This document shows positions 1-11,573 of a stretch of DNA of 64,000 nt, piece after piece (position 1 is the stretch's first letter; each line of letters opens with the position of its first letter). The notes beneath the pieces are model-generated. The model searched no databases, was not told where the DNA came from, and worked only from the letters and a program-made list of their open reading frames with translations. The DNA lies in assembly GCF_001570545.1 (NCBI RefSeq), contig NZ_BBXD01000008.1, positions 62,001 through 126,000 of the forward strand. Reading direction: 5' to 3'. Source of the DNA: Herbidospora mongoliensis. Lineage in GTDB: Bacteria; Actinomycetota; Actinomycetes; Streptosporangiales; Streptosporangiaceae. A program made the translations under genes and the position numbers.

Positions 1-435
1 CGCCGGCACGGCCTTGACCTCACCGAGTTCGATCGGCCCGCTGGGCTCGCCGGGGACCGCCGCGACGATGGTCACCGTCTCGGCCAGTTTTCCTGGTTCG
101 CCGGGCGGAAGCGGCGCTGCCGCCGCCACGGCGAGGCCCTCGCCCCCGACGAGGACCGGCCCCCCGGCGGGGTGGGGCGCCGCGGGTACACCGGGTTCGC
201 CCGGCAGGGCCGGGATCGCCTTGGTGACCTTCACGGCGGCCACTTCCTTGCCGTCGACGGTGATGACGCCGTCCTTGATCTGGACGTTCTCGCCGTCCAC
301 CGCGGTGCAGCTGATGGTGTCCGCGACCGAGGTGAGGGTCGGGACGACGTCGTCGGTGGCGTTGGCGGCTCCCGTCGCGCCAAAGGTCACGGCCAGGGCC
401 AGGAGGCCCGCTGCGGCCAGGCGTCGATGTTTCAT
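1..435 (-). CDS. Secreted protein of unknown function, partial (3' end outside the window)
   Basis: Reads off the left edge in one open frame of 145 codons with no stop. The ATG at 435 is followed by a clear Sec signal peptide (MKHRR, hydrophobic stretch to about residue 24, ANA cleavage site), so the product is exported. The mature part begins with an acidic TDD segment, has one Cys near residue 44 and is then rich in Pro, Gly and Ala, with repeated GEPG-type tetrapeptides. I recognise no catalytic domain. It is divergent from the OmpR-type regulator at 606, and both ends of the shared intergenic region carry 11-bp-spaced TTCAGG repeats, so it may be a direct target of that two-component system. 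Family assignment is not possible from the part seen. Confidence 0.75.
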   Translation of the reverse strand, partial: MKHRRLAAAGLLALAVTFGATGAANATDDVVPTLTSVADTISCTAVDGENVQIKDGVITVDGKEVAAVKVTKAIPALPGEPGVPAAPHPAGGPVLVGGEGLAVAAAAPLPPGEPGKLAETVTIVAAVPGEPSGPIELGEVKAVPA

Positions 436-482
436 GGGGAACATCTCCTTCGTTCGGATGATCGCCACCCTGGCCCGGCGTA

Positions 483-583
483 CCTGAAGCCAGCCTGAAG
501 GCCGTCTGTTCTTGAGGCAGATTCACAGCGCGAGCCACGGCCGGTCTCCGGCCGTCCGCGTCTCGCTTCAGGTTCGCTTTAGG
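483..583. promoter_or_regulatory. Paired 11-bp-spaced TTCAGG direct repeats in a divergent promoter region
   Basis: On the minus strand, TTCAGG occurs twice with an 11-bp step at 494-499 and 483-488, next to the secreted-protein start. On the plus strand, TTCAGG at 567-572 and TTTAGG at 578-583 have the same 11-bp step, next to the regulator start. Eleven-base direct repeats are the usual binding pattern of PhoB/OmpR winged-helix dimers. The arrangement suggests that the regulator encoded at 606 controls both itself and the divergent secreted protein. This is inference; no footprint exists here. Confidence 0.55.
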
Positions 584-605
584 TGCCCTTTGCGAAGGTG
601 GGACC

Positions 606-1274
606 ATGCGCGTGCTGCTGGTGGAGGACGAACGCCGTCTGGCCGACCTGGTGAAATCGGGTCTGGCCGACGAGGGGTTCGCGGTCGACGTCGCGCACGA
701 CGGCGCGGAAGGGCTGTGGCTGGCGGGGGAGCACGACTACGACGCGATCGTGCTCGACGTGATGCTCCCCCGGCTCAGCGGCTATGCCGTCTGCCGACGC
801 CTGCGTGACGACGGCAACTGGACGCCGATCATGATCCTGACCGCCAAGGACGGCGAATACGACGAGGCCGAGGCGCTCGACACCGGCGCCGACGACTTCC
901 TCTCGAAGCCGTTCTCCTACGTGGTCCTGCTGGCCCGGCTCCGGGCGCTGGTCCGACGCGGCGGTTCGGCCCGGCCGGTCGCACTGACCGTGGGGGACCT
1001 GGTGGTCGACCCGGCCGGTCTGCGCTGCCGTCGGGGTGACACGCAGATCGCCCTCACGCCCAAGGAGTTCGCCGTGCTGCACACGCTGGCCAGACGTCCG
1101 GGGGAGGTCGTCTCCAAGGCCGACCTGCTGGCCCAGGCGTGGGATTTCGCGTACGACGGCGATCCGAGCATCATCGAGGTCTATATCAGCGCGCTGCGCC
1201 GCAAGATCGACGCGCCCTTCGGGAAGACGTCGCTGGTCACGGTCCGGGGCGCCGGTTACCGGCTGGAATCATGA
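606..1274 (+). CDS. OmpR/PhoB-family response regulator
   Basis: A 222-residue DNA-binding response regulator. The receiver domain (about 1-115) has the acidic pair E7/D8, phospho-acceptor D51 in VLDVMLP, and the conserved Lys in LSKPF. A C-terminal winged helix (about 130-222) ends with the usual VRGAGYRL. ATG at 606 follows AAGGTGGG. The stop overlaps the start of the kinase gene by four bases (ATGA), so the pair is translationally coupled. It probably autoregulates through the TTCAGG repeats upstream. The signal sensed by the pair is unknown; it is not clearly a named system such as PhoP or MtrA. Confidence 0.93.
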   Translation: MRVLLVEDERRLADLVKSGLADEGFAVDVAHDGAEGLWLAGEHDYDAIVLDVMLPRLSGYAVCRRLRDDGNWTPIMILTAKDGEYDEAEALDTGADDFLSKPFSYVVLLARLRALVRRGGSARPVALTVGDLVVDPAGLRCRRGDTQIALTPKEFAVLHTLARRPGEVVSKADLLAQAWDFAYDGDPSIIEVYISALRRKIDAPFGKTSLVTVRGAGYRLES

Positions 1275-2601
1275 GCCGCTGGTCGGTGCGGCTGCGCGCC
1301 ACCGTGACCGTCACGCTCATCGTCGCGGTCGCGTTGGGCGTCGCGTCCGCGGTGCTGATCGGGGTGCTGCGCACCAGTCTCGTCAGCGGGACCGCCGACG
1401 AGGCGGGCCGGAAGGCCGAGCAGATCACGACGCTGATGGCCGCGCCGGCGCAGCCCGCCGCGCCGATGCCGACCGATGGCCCGGCCAAGCGCACCGAGGC
1501 CGGTGCCACCCCGCTCGCCCCCATCGTGATCACCGACCCCGACGTGCTGGTCACCCAGGCCGACCCGGAGATGCCGACATGGACCGTGGCCACCGGCCAC
1601 GGCGGGGGCATCGCCCCGGACGCGGTCTTCGGGCAGGCCGGCCCGGCGATCCCCATCGGAACGGTCACCGGCGAAAGCTACGTCACCGCCACCCGGGCGC
1701 TCAATGCGGGCACCACGATCTCGGTCCGCGCCTCGCTGGCGCCGACCCAGGTGGCGCTCCAGACACTGATCTGGCTGCTGGTCATCGGCATCCCGCTGCT
1801 GCTGGCCATGGTGGCGGGGCTGACCTGGTTCTCCGTCGGCCGGGCCCTCGCGCCGGTGTCGGCGATCCGCGCCAAGCTGGCCGACATCACCGCCCGCGAC
1901 CTGCACCAGCGGGTGCCCGAACCACACGCCCACGACGAGATCGCCGCCCTGGCGACGACCGTCAACGGCACCCTCGACCGCCTGGAAACCGCCGTCGACC
2001 TGCACAAACGGTTCGTCGCCGACGCCGCCCACGAGCTGCGCAGCCCGATCGCGACCCTGCGCACCCGCCTGGAACTGGGTCAACGCGACGCCCCGGCGCT
2101 GGCCAAGGAGTCGCTGACCGACGTCACCCGGCTCCAGTCGCTCGCCGCCGACCTGCTGGTGCTGGCCCGGCTCGACGCCGGGGAGCCGCTGCGCCTCCAG
2201 GAGGTCGATTTGGGGCAACTCGCGACGGAGGAGGCGGTGCGCCTTCACGTACCGATGAATCTGGATATCTCACCCGGCGTCGTGGTGCGGGGCTCCCCCG
2301 CCCAGCTCACCCGAGTCATCACGAACCTGCTGGTCAACGCCGCGCGGCACTGCGAAAAGGCTGTTTCTGTACGTGTCGCCGAAGGCCCCCTCCTCGAAGT
2401 GCTCGACGACGGGCCGGGCATCCCGGTGGAGCACCGGGAAAGGGTGTTCCACCGGTTCACCCGGCTCGACGAGGCCCGCGACCGCGACGCCGGCGGGGCC
2501 GGGCTCGGGCTGGCCATCGCGCGCGAGATCGTGATCGCCCACGGCGGCACGCTGACGATCGAGGACAGCCCGCGCGGCGCGCTGTTCCGGCTGACCCTCC
2601 C

Positions 2602-2605
<4 letters not shown>
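1271..2605 (+). CDS. Membrane sensor histidine kinase, partner of the regulator at 606
   Basis: A 444-residue EnvZ/BaeS-type kinase. The first membrane helix is near residues 8-30, followed by an extracytoplasmic sensor of roughly 130 residues rich in Pro and Ala. A second helix lies around 165-190, then a HAMP linker and a dimerisation domain with the phospho-accepting His254 in AHELRSP. The ATPase domain has an N box (NLLVNAARH), a G1 box (DDGPGIP) and a G2 box (GLGLAIA). The ATG at 1271 gives the ATGA overlap with the regulator; a longer in-frame extension from 1139 runs through the regulator gene and is rejected. Its stop overlaps tail-to-tail by four bases with the hybrid kinase on the other strand. 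Confidence 0.93.
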
Positions 2606-7005
<4,400 letters not shown>

Positions 7006-7093
7006 GCTCGCTCCATGTCCTGCCCATGAGGAATTCTTGCTTTTCCACCGTAGAACCTGAACCTAGCCGGGTCATCCTGCGTACCTCCGGCTG

Positions 7094-7606
7094 ATGAGCG
7101 CGATTCGGCTATTCGCGGCCAGCCTGGTGCTGATGCTGGTCGCCGCCTGTTCCGGTGCGGATCTAGCAGATCCTGACGTGCGGTTTTCCCTGGAGATGAT
7201 TCCCCAGCACCGGCAGACGGTGCAGCTGGCCGAAATGGCCCAGGGGAGGGCCTTCAACGACTGGATCAAATCGACCGCGTTCGCAATGAAGACGCAGGGA
7301 CGTGCGGACGTACAGATGATGGAGAACTGGCTCTCCATGTGGGAGGTCGCCGCGCCCCCCGCAGGCGCCCGCCCCATCGGCCCGGGGAACGTGACCGACG
7401 CGGAGTTCGTCAAGTTGCGCGACCTCACCGGGGCGGCATTCGACCGAACCTGGTTCGCGCTGATGTCACGGCACCTGGAAGCCAGCATGGTGACGGCCCG
7501 GGTGGTCGTGGCGGTGGGAGACCACTCGCCTACGGCAGATCTTGCCCGCCGCCTGGTCCGCGATCAGGAGGAGATGGTCGCGGAGATCGGGCGGCAACTG
7601 GCCTAG
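7094..7606 (+). CDS. DUF305 lipoprotein
   Basis: A 170-residue lipoprotein with a short signal peptide and a lipobox ending in Cys19 (LVAAC). The mature part has the two-fold DUF305 layout: FSLEMIPQHRQTVQLA in the first half and FALMSRHLEASMVTA in the second. DUF305 proteins are four-helix, ferritin-like secreted proteins often linked to copper or other metals. The usual MIPHHQQA motif has lost one His of each pair here (PQHR, SRHL), so metal binding may be weaker or different. No strong ribosome binding site precedes the ATG at 7094. The next gene starts 35 bp downstream on the same strand and may be co-transcribed. Confidence 0.85.
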   Translation: MSAIRLFAASLVLMLVAACSGADLADPDVRFSLEMIPQHRQTVQLAEMAQGRAFNDWIKSTAFAMKTQGRADVQMMENWLSMWEVAAPPAGARPIGPGNVTDAEFVKLRDLTGAAFDRTWFALMSRHLEASMVTARVVVAVGDHSPTADLARRLVRDQEEMVAEIGRQLA

Positions 7607-7641
7607 GGTTGGGTGAGACGACATTCCGGGAGGCGAAGCCA

Positions 7642-8016
7642 ATGGCGGGCGACCTCCTTCTCTCCCTCGACCTTGACCAGACGACCGTGCCCGAGGTCCG
7701 GCGCTCGGTCCATGACTGCGCGGGTGCGGCGGGGTTGTCGGGGCTGGGGCTGGACGACTACGTGCTGGCCGTCCACGAGGCGGTGACCAACGCGGTGCGC
7801 TACGCGAAGTCACCGCGCCTGCTGCGGTTGTGGCGCGAAGGGGCGCGGGTGCTGTGCGAGGTGTCGGACGGCGGGCCGGGCATCGCGACGGGGTCCTTGC
7901 GGACGCCTACGGGCGGGCGCGGGCTGTGGCTGATGCACCGGCTGACGACGATCGTGGTGAGCACGGCGCCTGACGGGACTACGGTGCGGCTGACGGCCGG
8001 AGTGCCGCAGGGCTGA
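7642..8016 (+). CDS. RsbW-like ATP-binding (anti-sigma/serine kinase) protein
   Basis: A 124-residue single-domain HATPase_c protein of the SpoIIAB/RsbW type that actinomycetes carry in many copies. The N box reads VHEAVTNAVRYA (around residue 45), the G1 box SDGGPGI, and a GRGLWLMHRL G2 segment follows. There is no dimerisation/His domain, so it is not a sensor kinase. Such proteins usually bind a sigma factor or phosphorylate an STAS anti-sigma antagonist. No sigma factor or antagonist gene is adjacent, so the partner is unknown. A GGGAGG ribosome binding site at 7628-7633 sets the ATG at 7642. Confidence 0.88.
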   Translation: MAGDLLLSLDLDQTTVPEVRRSVHDCAGAAGLSGLGLDDYVLAVHEAVTNAVRYAKSPRLLRLWREGARVLCEVSDGGPGIATGSLRTPTGGRGLWLMHRLTTIVVSTAPDGTTVRLTAGVPQG

Positions 8017-8068
8017 GGCATTTTGTGCGGGTGGCTGATGGCTGGGGTGCCGCAGCGCTGAGGCCTTT
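7984..8068. repeat. Imperfect tandem duplication of a gene's 3' tail
   Basis: The last 33 bases of the RsbW-like gene plus its stop (from 7984: GTGCGGCTGACGGCC...GTGCCGCAG.GCTGAGG) recur with small changes from 8025 (GTGCGG...GTGCCGCAGCGCTGAGG). The second copy lies downstream of the stop and codes for nothing recognisable. Confidence 0.55.
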
Positions 8069-8479
8069 CTACGGGTGGCTGACGGGTTTATGGCTCTTGG
8101 GCGATCTGGTGCGGCTGGCGGTGAAGCCTGCCCGCAAGGCCGAGCGCCCGAGCCGATCTGCTTGCCGTGGCTCGCATCGGCGGCCGGATGACGGCACGCA
8201 AGTGGACTGGGTCATAGGGTGCCACTGTCGGCTGCCTTGCAGGCCGGTGCCGCTGAGGATCTGCGAGGGCCCTGGGGACCCGCTGTGCGGCTGACGCGGG
8301 GGTTGGTGCGAGGCTAAGCTCGTTGCTCACCTCGGGTCTCGTCTCTTTCGCTGATAGCGGAGCCCTCCTCGGTACGGCTTTCGCGACGAAAATCCTCGGG
8401 GGGATAAAGTGTTGTATTCGGCGCGCGGCCCGGGGGCGGAACCGGGCGTTTGTCACACCCGGGAAATGGGGTCATCACT
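8017..8479. other. 463-bp intergenic region without a recognisable gene
   Basis: Holds the duplicated 3' tail at its left end. Weak open frames (for example 8025-8294) have compositions rich in Arg, Pro and Cys and resemble no family. The last 80 bases before the DLW-39 start include an AT-richer segment (GGATAAAGTGTTGTATTC, 8401-8418) that could hold its promoter. No RNA gene was recognised. Confidence 0.5.
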
Positions 8480-8599
8480 ATGAAGAAGCTGCTTCTTCTT
8501 GCCATCGTTGCCGTTGTTGGCTTGCTGTTCTGGCGTAAGGTCCAGGCCGATCGGGCCGAGCTCGACCTCTGGACCGAGGCGACCGGCAGCGAGAACTGA
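8480..8599 (+). CDS. DLW-39 family small membrane protein (39 aa)
   Basis: Exactly 39 residues: MKKLLLLAIVAVVGLLFW forms a single N-terminal membrane helix, followed by a short charged tail RKVQADRAE and the family's diagnostic DLW tripeptide, then TEATGSEN. The length and the DLW signature match the actinobacterial DLW-39 family, whose function is unknown. The family is commonly encoded near gyrA and the tRNA-Ile/tRNA-Ala genes close to the chromosomal origin. Here tRNA-Ala(UGC) lies 760 bp downstream, with a hydrolase gene in between. The ATG at 8480 is preceded by a weak purine-rich stretch; no other start is possible. Confidence 0.88.
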   Translation: MKKLLLLAIVAVVGLLFWRKVQADRAELDLWTEATGSEN

Positions 8600-8604
8600 T
8601 CTTC

Positions 8605-9297
8605 GTGATCAAGCTGGCCTGCCTTGACCTGGCGGGCACCACGATCGGCGACATCGCCCTGGTCGAACGGGCGTTCGCCGAGTCGATCGCGACGCAGGGG
8701 ATCGTCCCCGGGACCAGTGCCTATGCACGCGCGATGGTGCATGTGCACCGGTCCCGGGGGTGCCCCAAGATCGACGTCTTCCGGGGGATCTTCCCCGACA
8801 ACGAGGCGCAGGCTCAGGCCGCCAACCTGACCTTCGAGCGATCCTACGAGGGGTCGATCGAGCGTGCCGGTGTCAATCCGCTCCCGGGGACCGTCGAGGC
8901 GCTGGAGAAACTGCGCGGGGCGGGGATCAAGATCGCTCTGGTGACCGGTTTCTCCCGGGGGACCATGGGGCGGGTCCTCGGGGCGCTGGGGTGGTACGAC
9001 AAGGTGGACCTCGCCCTTTCGCCGGAAGACTGCGGGCGGGGCCGGCCTTATCCCGACATGATCCTGACCGCGCTGATGAAGCTCGGGATCGAGGATGTCC
9101 GGGAGGTCGCCGTGGCAGGGGACACCGAGAGCGACATGGTGTCGGCTCGGCGGGCCGGGGCCGCTGTGGTCGCCGGCGTGCTGACCGGGGTGCACAGCCG
9201 TGACCGGCTCGCCGGCGGTGGGGCCACACACATCCTGGAGTCGATCGCTGATTTTCCCGCTGTTGTCATGGGGAGCGACGTGGCCGCCGTCCGGTGA
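8605..9297 (+). CDS. Phosphonatase-like HAD hydrolase
   Basis: A 230-residue haloacid-dehalogenase hydrolase. Motif I is DLAGTT with nucleophile Asp8; Ala in place of the second Asp is typical of phosphonoacetaldehyde hydrolase-like enzymes. Motif II is in ALVTGFSRG and motifs III/IV are around GRGRPYPDMI and VAGDTESDM. It fits the PhnX-like subgroup (TIGR03351 type), whose natural substrate is often unproven. The start is GTG at 8605, five bases after the DLW-39 stop, so the two are probably co-transcribed. The larger cap-domain Lys that forms the Schiff base in true PhnX is not obvious, so phosphonate cleavage should not be assumed. Confidence 0.85.
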   Translation: MIKLACLDLAGTTIGDIALVERAFAESIATQGIVPGTSAYARAMVHVHRSRGCPKIDVFRGIFPDNEAQAQAANLTFERSYEGSIERAGVNPLPGTVEALEKLRGAGIKIALVTGFSRGTMGRVLGALGWYDKVDLALSPEDCGRGRPYPDMILTALMKLGIEDVREVAVAGDTESDMVSARRAGAAVVAGVLTGVHSRDRLAGGGATHILESIADFPAVVMGSDVAAVR

Positions 9298-9359
9298 GTG
9301 GCGAGCAGGTTGAGATCCTTGCTACCGTGTAGCGACGTCTGCTTGGAGCGGGCGTCATC

Positions 9360-9432
9360 GGGGCCTTAGCTCAGCTGGCAGAGCGCCTGCTTTGCAAGCA
9401 GGATGTCAGGAGTTCGAATCTCCTAGGCTCCA
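9360..9432 (+). tRNA. tRNA-Ala (anticodon UGC)
   Basis: A 73-base cloverleaf. The acceptor stem GGGGCCT (9360-9366) pairs with AGGCTCC (9425-9431) with one G-U pair. The anticodon stem CCTGC/GCAGG encloses the loop TTTGCAA with anticodon TGC. The T arm contains GTTCGAATC. The discriminator is A, and CCA is not encoded. A strong hairpin terminator follows 12 bases downstream. Confidence 0.97.
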
Positions 9433-9443
9433 CTCTTCACTTC

Positions 9444-9494
9444 AACGGCTCGTGGTTGACGCCCCTTCGGGGCGGCTGTCGCGAGCCGTTTTCG
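9444..9494 (+). terminator. Intrinsic terminator after tRNA-Ala
   Basis: AACGGCTCG (9444-9452) pairs with CGAGCCGTT (9482-9490), followed by TTTCG. A second hairpin, GCCCC-TTCG-GGGGC, is nested at 9461-9473. The position right after the tRNA fits transcription termination. Confidence 0.85.
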
Positions 9495-9949
9495 TTCGTC
9501 TACGGGGGGACGACCCCCCGAACCCCCCCCGCTGCGAAGGGGCTGTCGCCCCCTCGCGCTCCCCCTGGTGCGCTGTCGCGCCCCCGGCGTCGCTTTCGCT
9601 CCGGGTCGCTTTGCTCCTGGCGAAGGGCTCCGCCCCTCGCGCTCCCCGGTAAGGCCTCGCTTCGCTCGGATGGCTTTCGCTTCGCTCGCTTTCGCGTGGT
9701 CAATGGGCATGACGGAGCAGATGAGGGTCATCTCGGCTTCGAGGAGGGCTCGGCGAAGCTCCTTTCCGAGGATCGTGAAGCGGCTCGGCGTCCCAGCGAC
9801 GCAGATTCAGGGTGACCGAGCCTTCGTTCCAGACCGGAGATCGGCGCTGCGGCGTTCAGCCCGAGTGAGTGGCCGTATCGGCGGAGAAAGGTGGGCTGTC
9901 CCCGTGGTCAGCCGGGATCTGTGACGACCCGGCACAGATTAAGATCAAG
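9495..9949. other. 455-bp non-coding, palindrome-rich low-complexity stretch
   Basis: Runs of C or G broken by short palindromes (GGGGGGACGACCCCCC at 9505-9520) and repeated GCTTCGCTC / CTTTCGCT words up to about 9700, then plain sequence to the end of the XRE gene. Open frames here are rich in Arg, Ser and Pro and match nothing. It could be a degenerate repeat family that expands behind a tRNA terminator. No integrase gene or duplicated tRNA 3' end was seen, so it is not an obvious integration scar. Confidence 0.5.
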
Positions 9950-10861
9950 TTAGTTTTCGCGGTTCCGGCCGTGTGTTCCCGTTGTCGGGTTGTCGTTCCG
10001 TTGGTTGTCGGCGTTCCAGCTGGCCAGGAGGCGGATTGCGTCGGCTTCGGGGGTGCCGGGCCTCGGGGTGTGGACGGTGAGGATCTGGCTGGAGACGGCC
10101 TCGATGCGGAGGGTCTCGTAGGGCAGTGTGATCTCGCCGATGAGTGGGTGCCGGAAGGTCTTCGCGCCGGCTCGGTGGGTTCGAACGTCATTGGTCGCCC
10201 AGCGTGTCCGGAATTCTGTGCTGCGGGTCGCTAGTTGTCCGATCAGTTCGGTCAGGTCGGGGTCGTCGGGGTGGCGGCCGGCCTCGATGCGCAGCATCGC
10301 CACGGTGTCGGCTGCGATCCGGTCCCACTCGGGGAAAAGGTCTCGGGCCCTGGGCTCGTCGAGGAACAGGAAGCGGGCGCTGTTCGGCTGTCCGGTCCGG
10401 TCGTACAGCGGTGCGAGGAGTGCGCGCCCCAATGTGTTGACCGCGAGGATGTCGAACCGGCCGTTGAAGACCATTGCGGGTAGGTGGTCCATCGAGTCGA
10501 GCAACACCCGGATTCCGGGGGCGACCAGGTCCTTCGCCGCGCTGCGGTTCCGTTTGCGGCCTGTGGGGGCCAGGGCGGCGAGCAGCCGGTCGAGATGAGC
10601 GCGTTCGTCATCGTCCAGGCGCAGGACGTCGGCGACGGCGTCGACGACTCCGTTGGAGGGCCCGGATGCCTGGCCGCGTTCGAGCCGAATGTAGTACTCC
10701 GGGCTGACCCCGGCGAGCAACGCGACCTCCTCCCTGCGTAGGCCTTTCACCCGACGGCGGGTGCCCTGAGGAGGAAGGCCGGCGTCGGTTGGGGTGACGC
10801 GGGCGCGGCGGGTGGTGAGGAACTCGCGGACCGCCGCCCGCGCGGCCTCCTTCTCGTCCAT
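9950..10861 (-). CDS. XRE-family regulator with MmyB-like ligand-binding domain
   Basis: A 303-residue regulator. An N-terminal Xre helix-turn-helix (about 10-85) contains the typical GLRREEVALLAGVSPEYYIRLE segment, and a C-terminal MmyB-type PAS-like domain (about 105-275) contains FLDEPRARDLFPEW and GRHPDDPDL. MmyB-like domains may bind a fatty acid or similar ligand. In actinomycetes such genes usually sit beside, and control, a divergent oxidoreductase or small enzyme. Here the divergent neighbour is the SnoaL-like protein at 11035. A paralogue with the same two domains lies at 29647-30504. No strong ribosome binding site is seen before the ATG at 10861. Confidence 0.9.
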   Translation of the reverse strand: MDEKEAARAAVREFLTTRRARVTPTDAGLPPQGTRRRVKGLRREEVALLAGVSPEYYIRLERGQASGPSNGVVDAVADVLRLDDDERAHLDRLLAALAPTGRKRNRSAAKDLVAPGIRVLLDSMDHLPAMVFNGRFDILAVNTLGRALLAPLYDRTGQPNSARFLFLDEPRARDLFPEWDRIAADTVAMLRIEAGRHPDDPDLTELIGQLATRSTEFRTRWATNDVRTHRAGAKTFRHPLIGEITLPYETLRIEAVSSQILTVHTPRPGTPEADAIRLLASWNADNQRNDNPTTGTHGRNREN

Positions 10862-11034
10862 GGGACCGAGGGTACGCCCGGCTCACGTCCCGGAAGGGGT
10901 CTCTGTGAGTACCCCTTTTCGCAGGATCTGCCGGGATGCGGCGAGCCGATGTTGGCTGGGTGCCGCAGACGCCGGCGCTCCCCGCTCACCTCGATGCACC
11001 TTCCTCCGACGCCTTTACCTCAAAGGAGAACACC

Positions 11035-11439
11035 ATGTCCGCAGCCACATCACTGACCGAGCAGAACCGCGCGATCGTCGAAGCCATGTTCGAAGCGGCG
11101 AACAACGGCGACATCGAGGGGGTCTTCTCCCATCTGTCCGACGACGTCACGGTCATCGAGCCGCTGTTCCTGCCCTTCGGGAAGGCCTACCACGGCAAGG
11201 ACGAATTTCTCGGCCTCGCCCAGGTCCTGCCGAATTACCTCGACGTCTCCTCGATCACGGTGCACTACACCATGGCTGATGGAGACCGCGTCGCGGCGTG
11301 CGTCGGCATCACGGACGTCGCGACCGGTGAGCTGACCCACTTCATCGAACAATTCACCATCAAGGACGGCAAGATCGTCGAGAATCGGCTGTTCTACCAC
11401 GACGCCGGCAGCTTGGTCGACAAGCCCAAGGTCGTGTAG
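11035..11439 (+). CDS. SnoaL-like/NTF2-fold protein
   Basis: A 134-residue protein with the NTF2-like cone fold of SnoaL-type cyclases and related small hydrolases: the N-terminal helix pattern NRAIVEAMFEAANNGDIEGV, then HLSDDVTVIEP, KDEFLG and a C-terminal strand FTIKDGKIVENRLFYHD. AAAGGAG at 11022-11028 fixes the ATG at 11035; a longer in-frame start at 10936 lacks a ribosome binding site and overlaps the promoter region. It is probably the regulated partner of the divergent XRE protein. The substrate is unknown, as the fold covers many reactions. Confidence 0.82.
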   Translation: MSAATSLTEQNRAIVEAMFEAANNGDIEGVFSHLSDDVTVIEPLFLPFGKAYHGKDEFLGLAQVLPNYLDVSSITVHYTMADGDRVAACVGITDVATGELTHFIEQFTIKDGKIVENRLFYHDAGSLVDKPKVV

Positions 11440-11573
11440 CGCGCATTCGAACTCGCGGACCGTCGCCGCCGGAGCTTCACGGTGCCTGGCCACCGTGACC
11501 TCGTATGACGCACCTCACGTGGCTTCTGCATCCTGCCGGTGTCATCCATACCTTTACGACGTGGGAGAACAGG

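Noticed and set aside
9568-9924. 118-codon frame after the tRNA
   Set aside because: Built of repeat words giving Arg/Ser/Phe-rich sequence; no ribosome binding site or domain.
9360-9949. tRNA-Ala as an integration site for a mobile island
   Set aside because: No duplicated tRNA 3' end, integrase or excisionase gene was found downstream.
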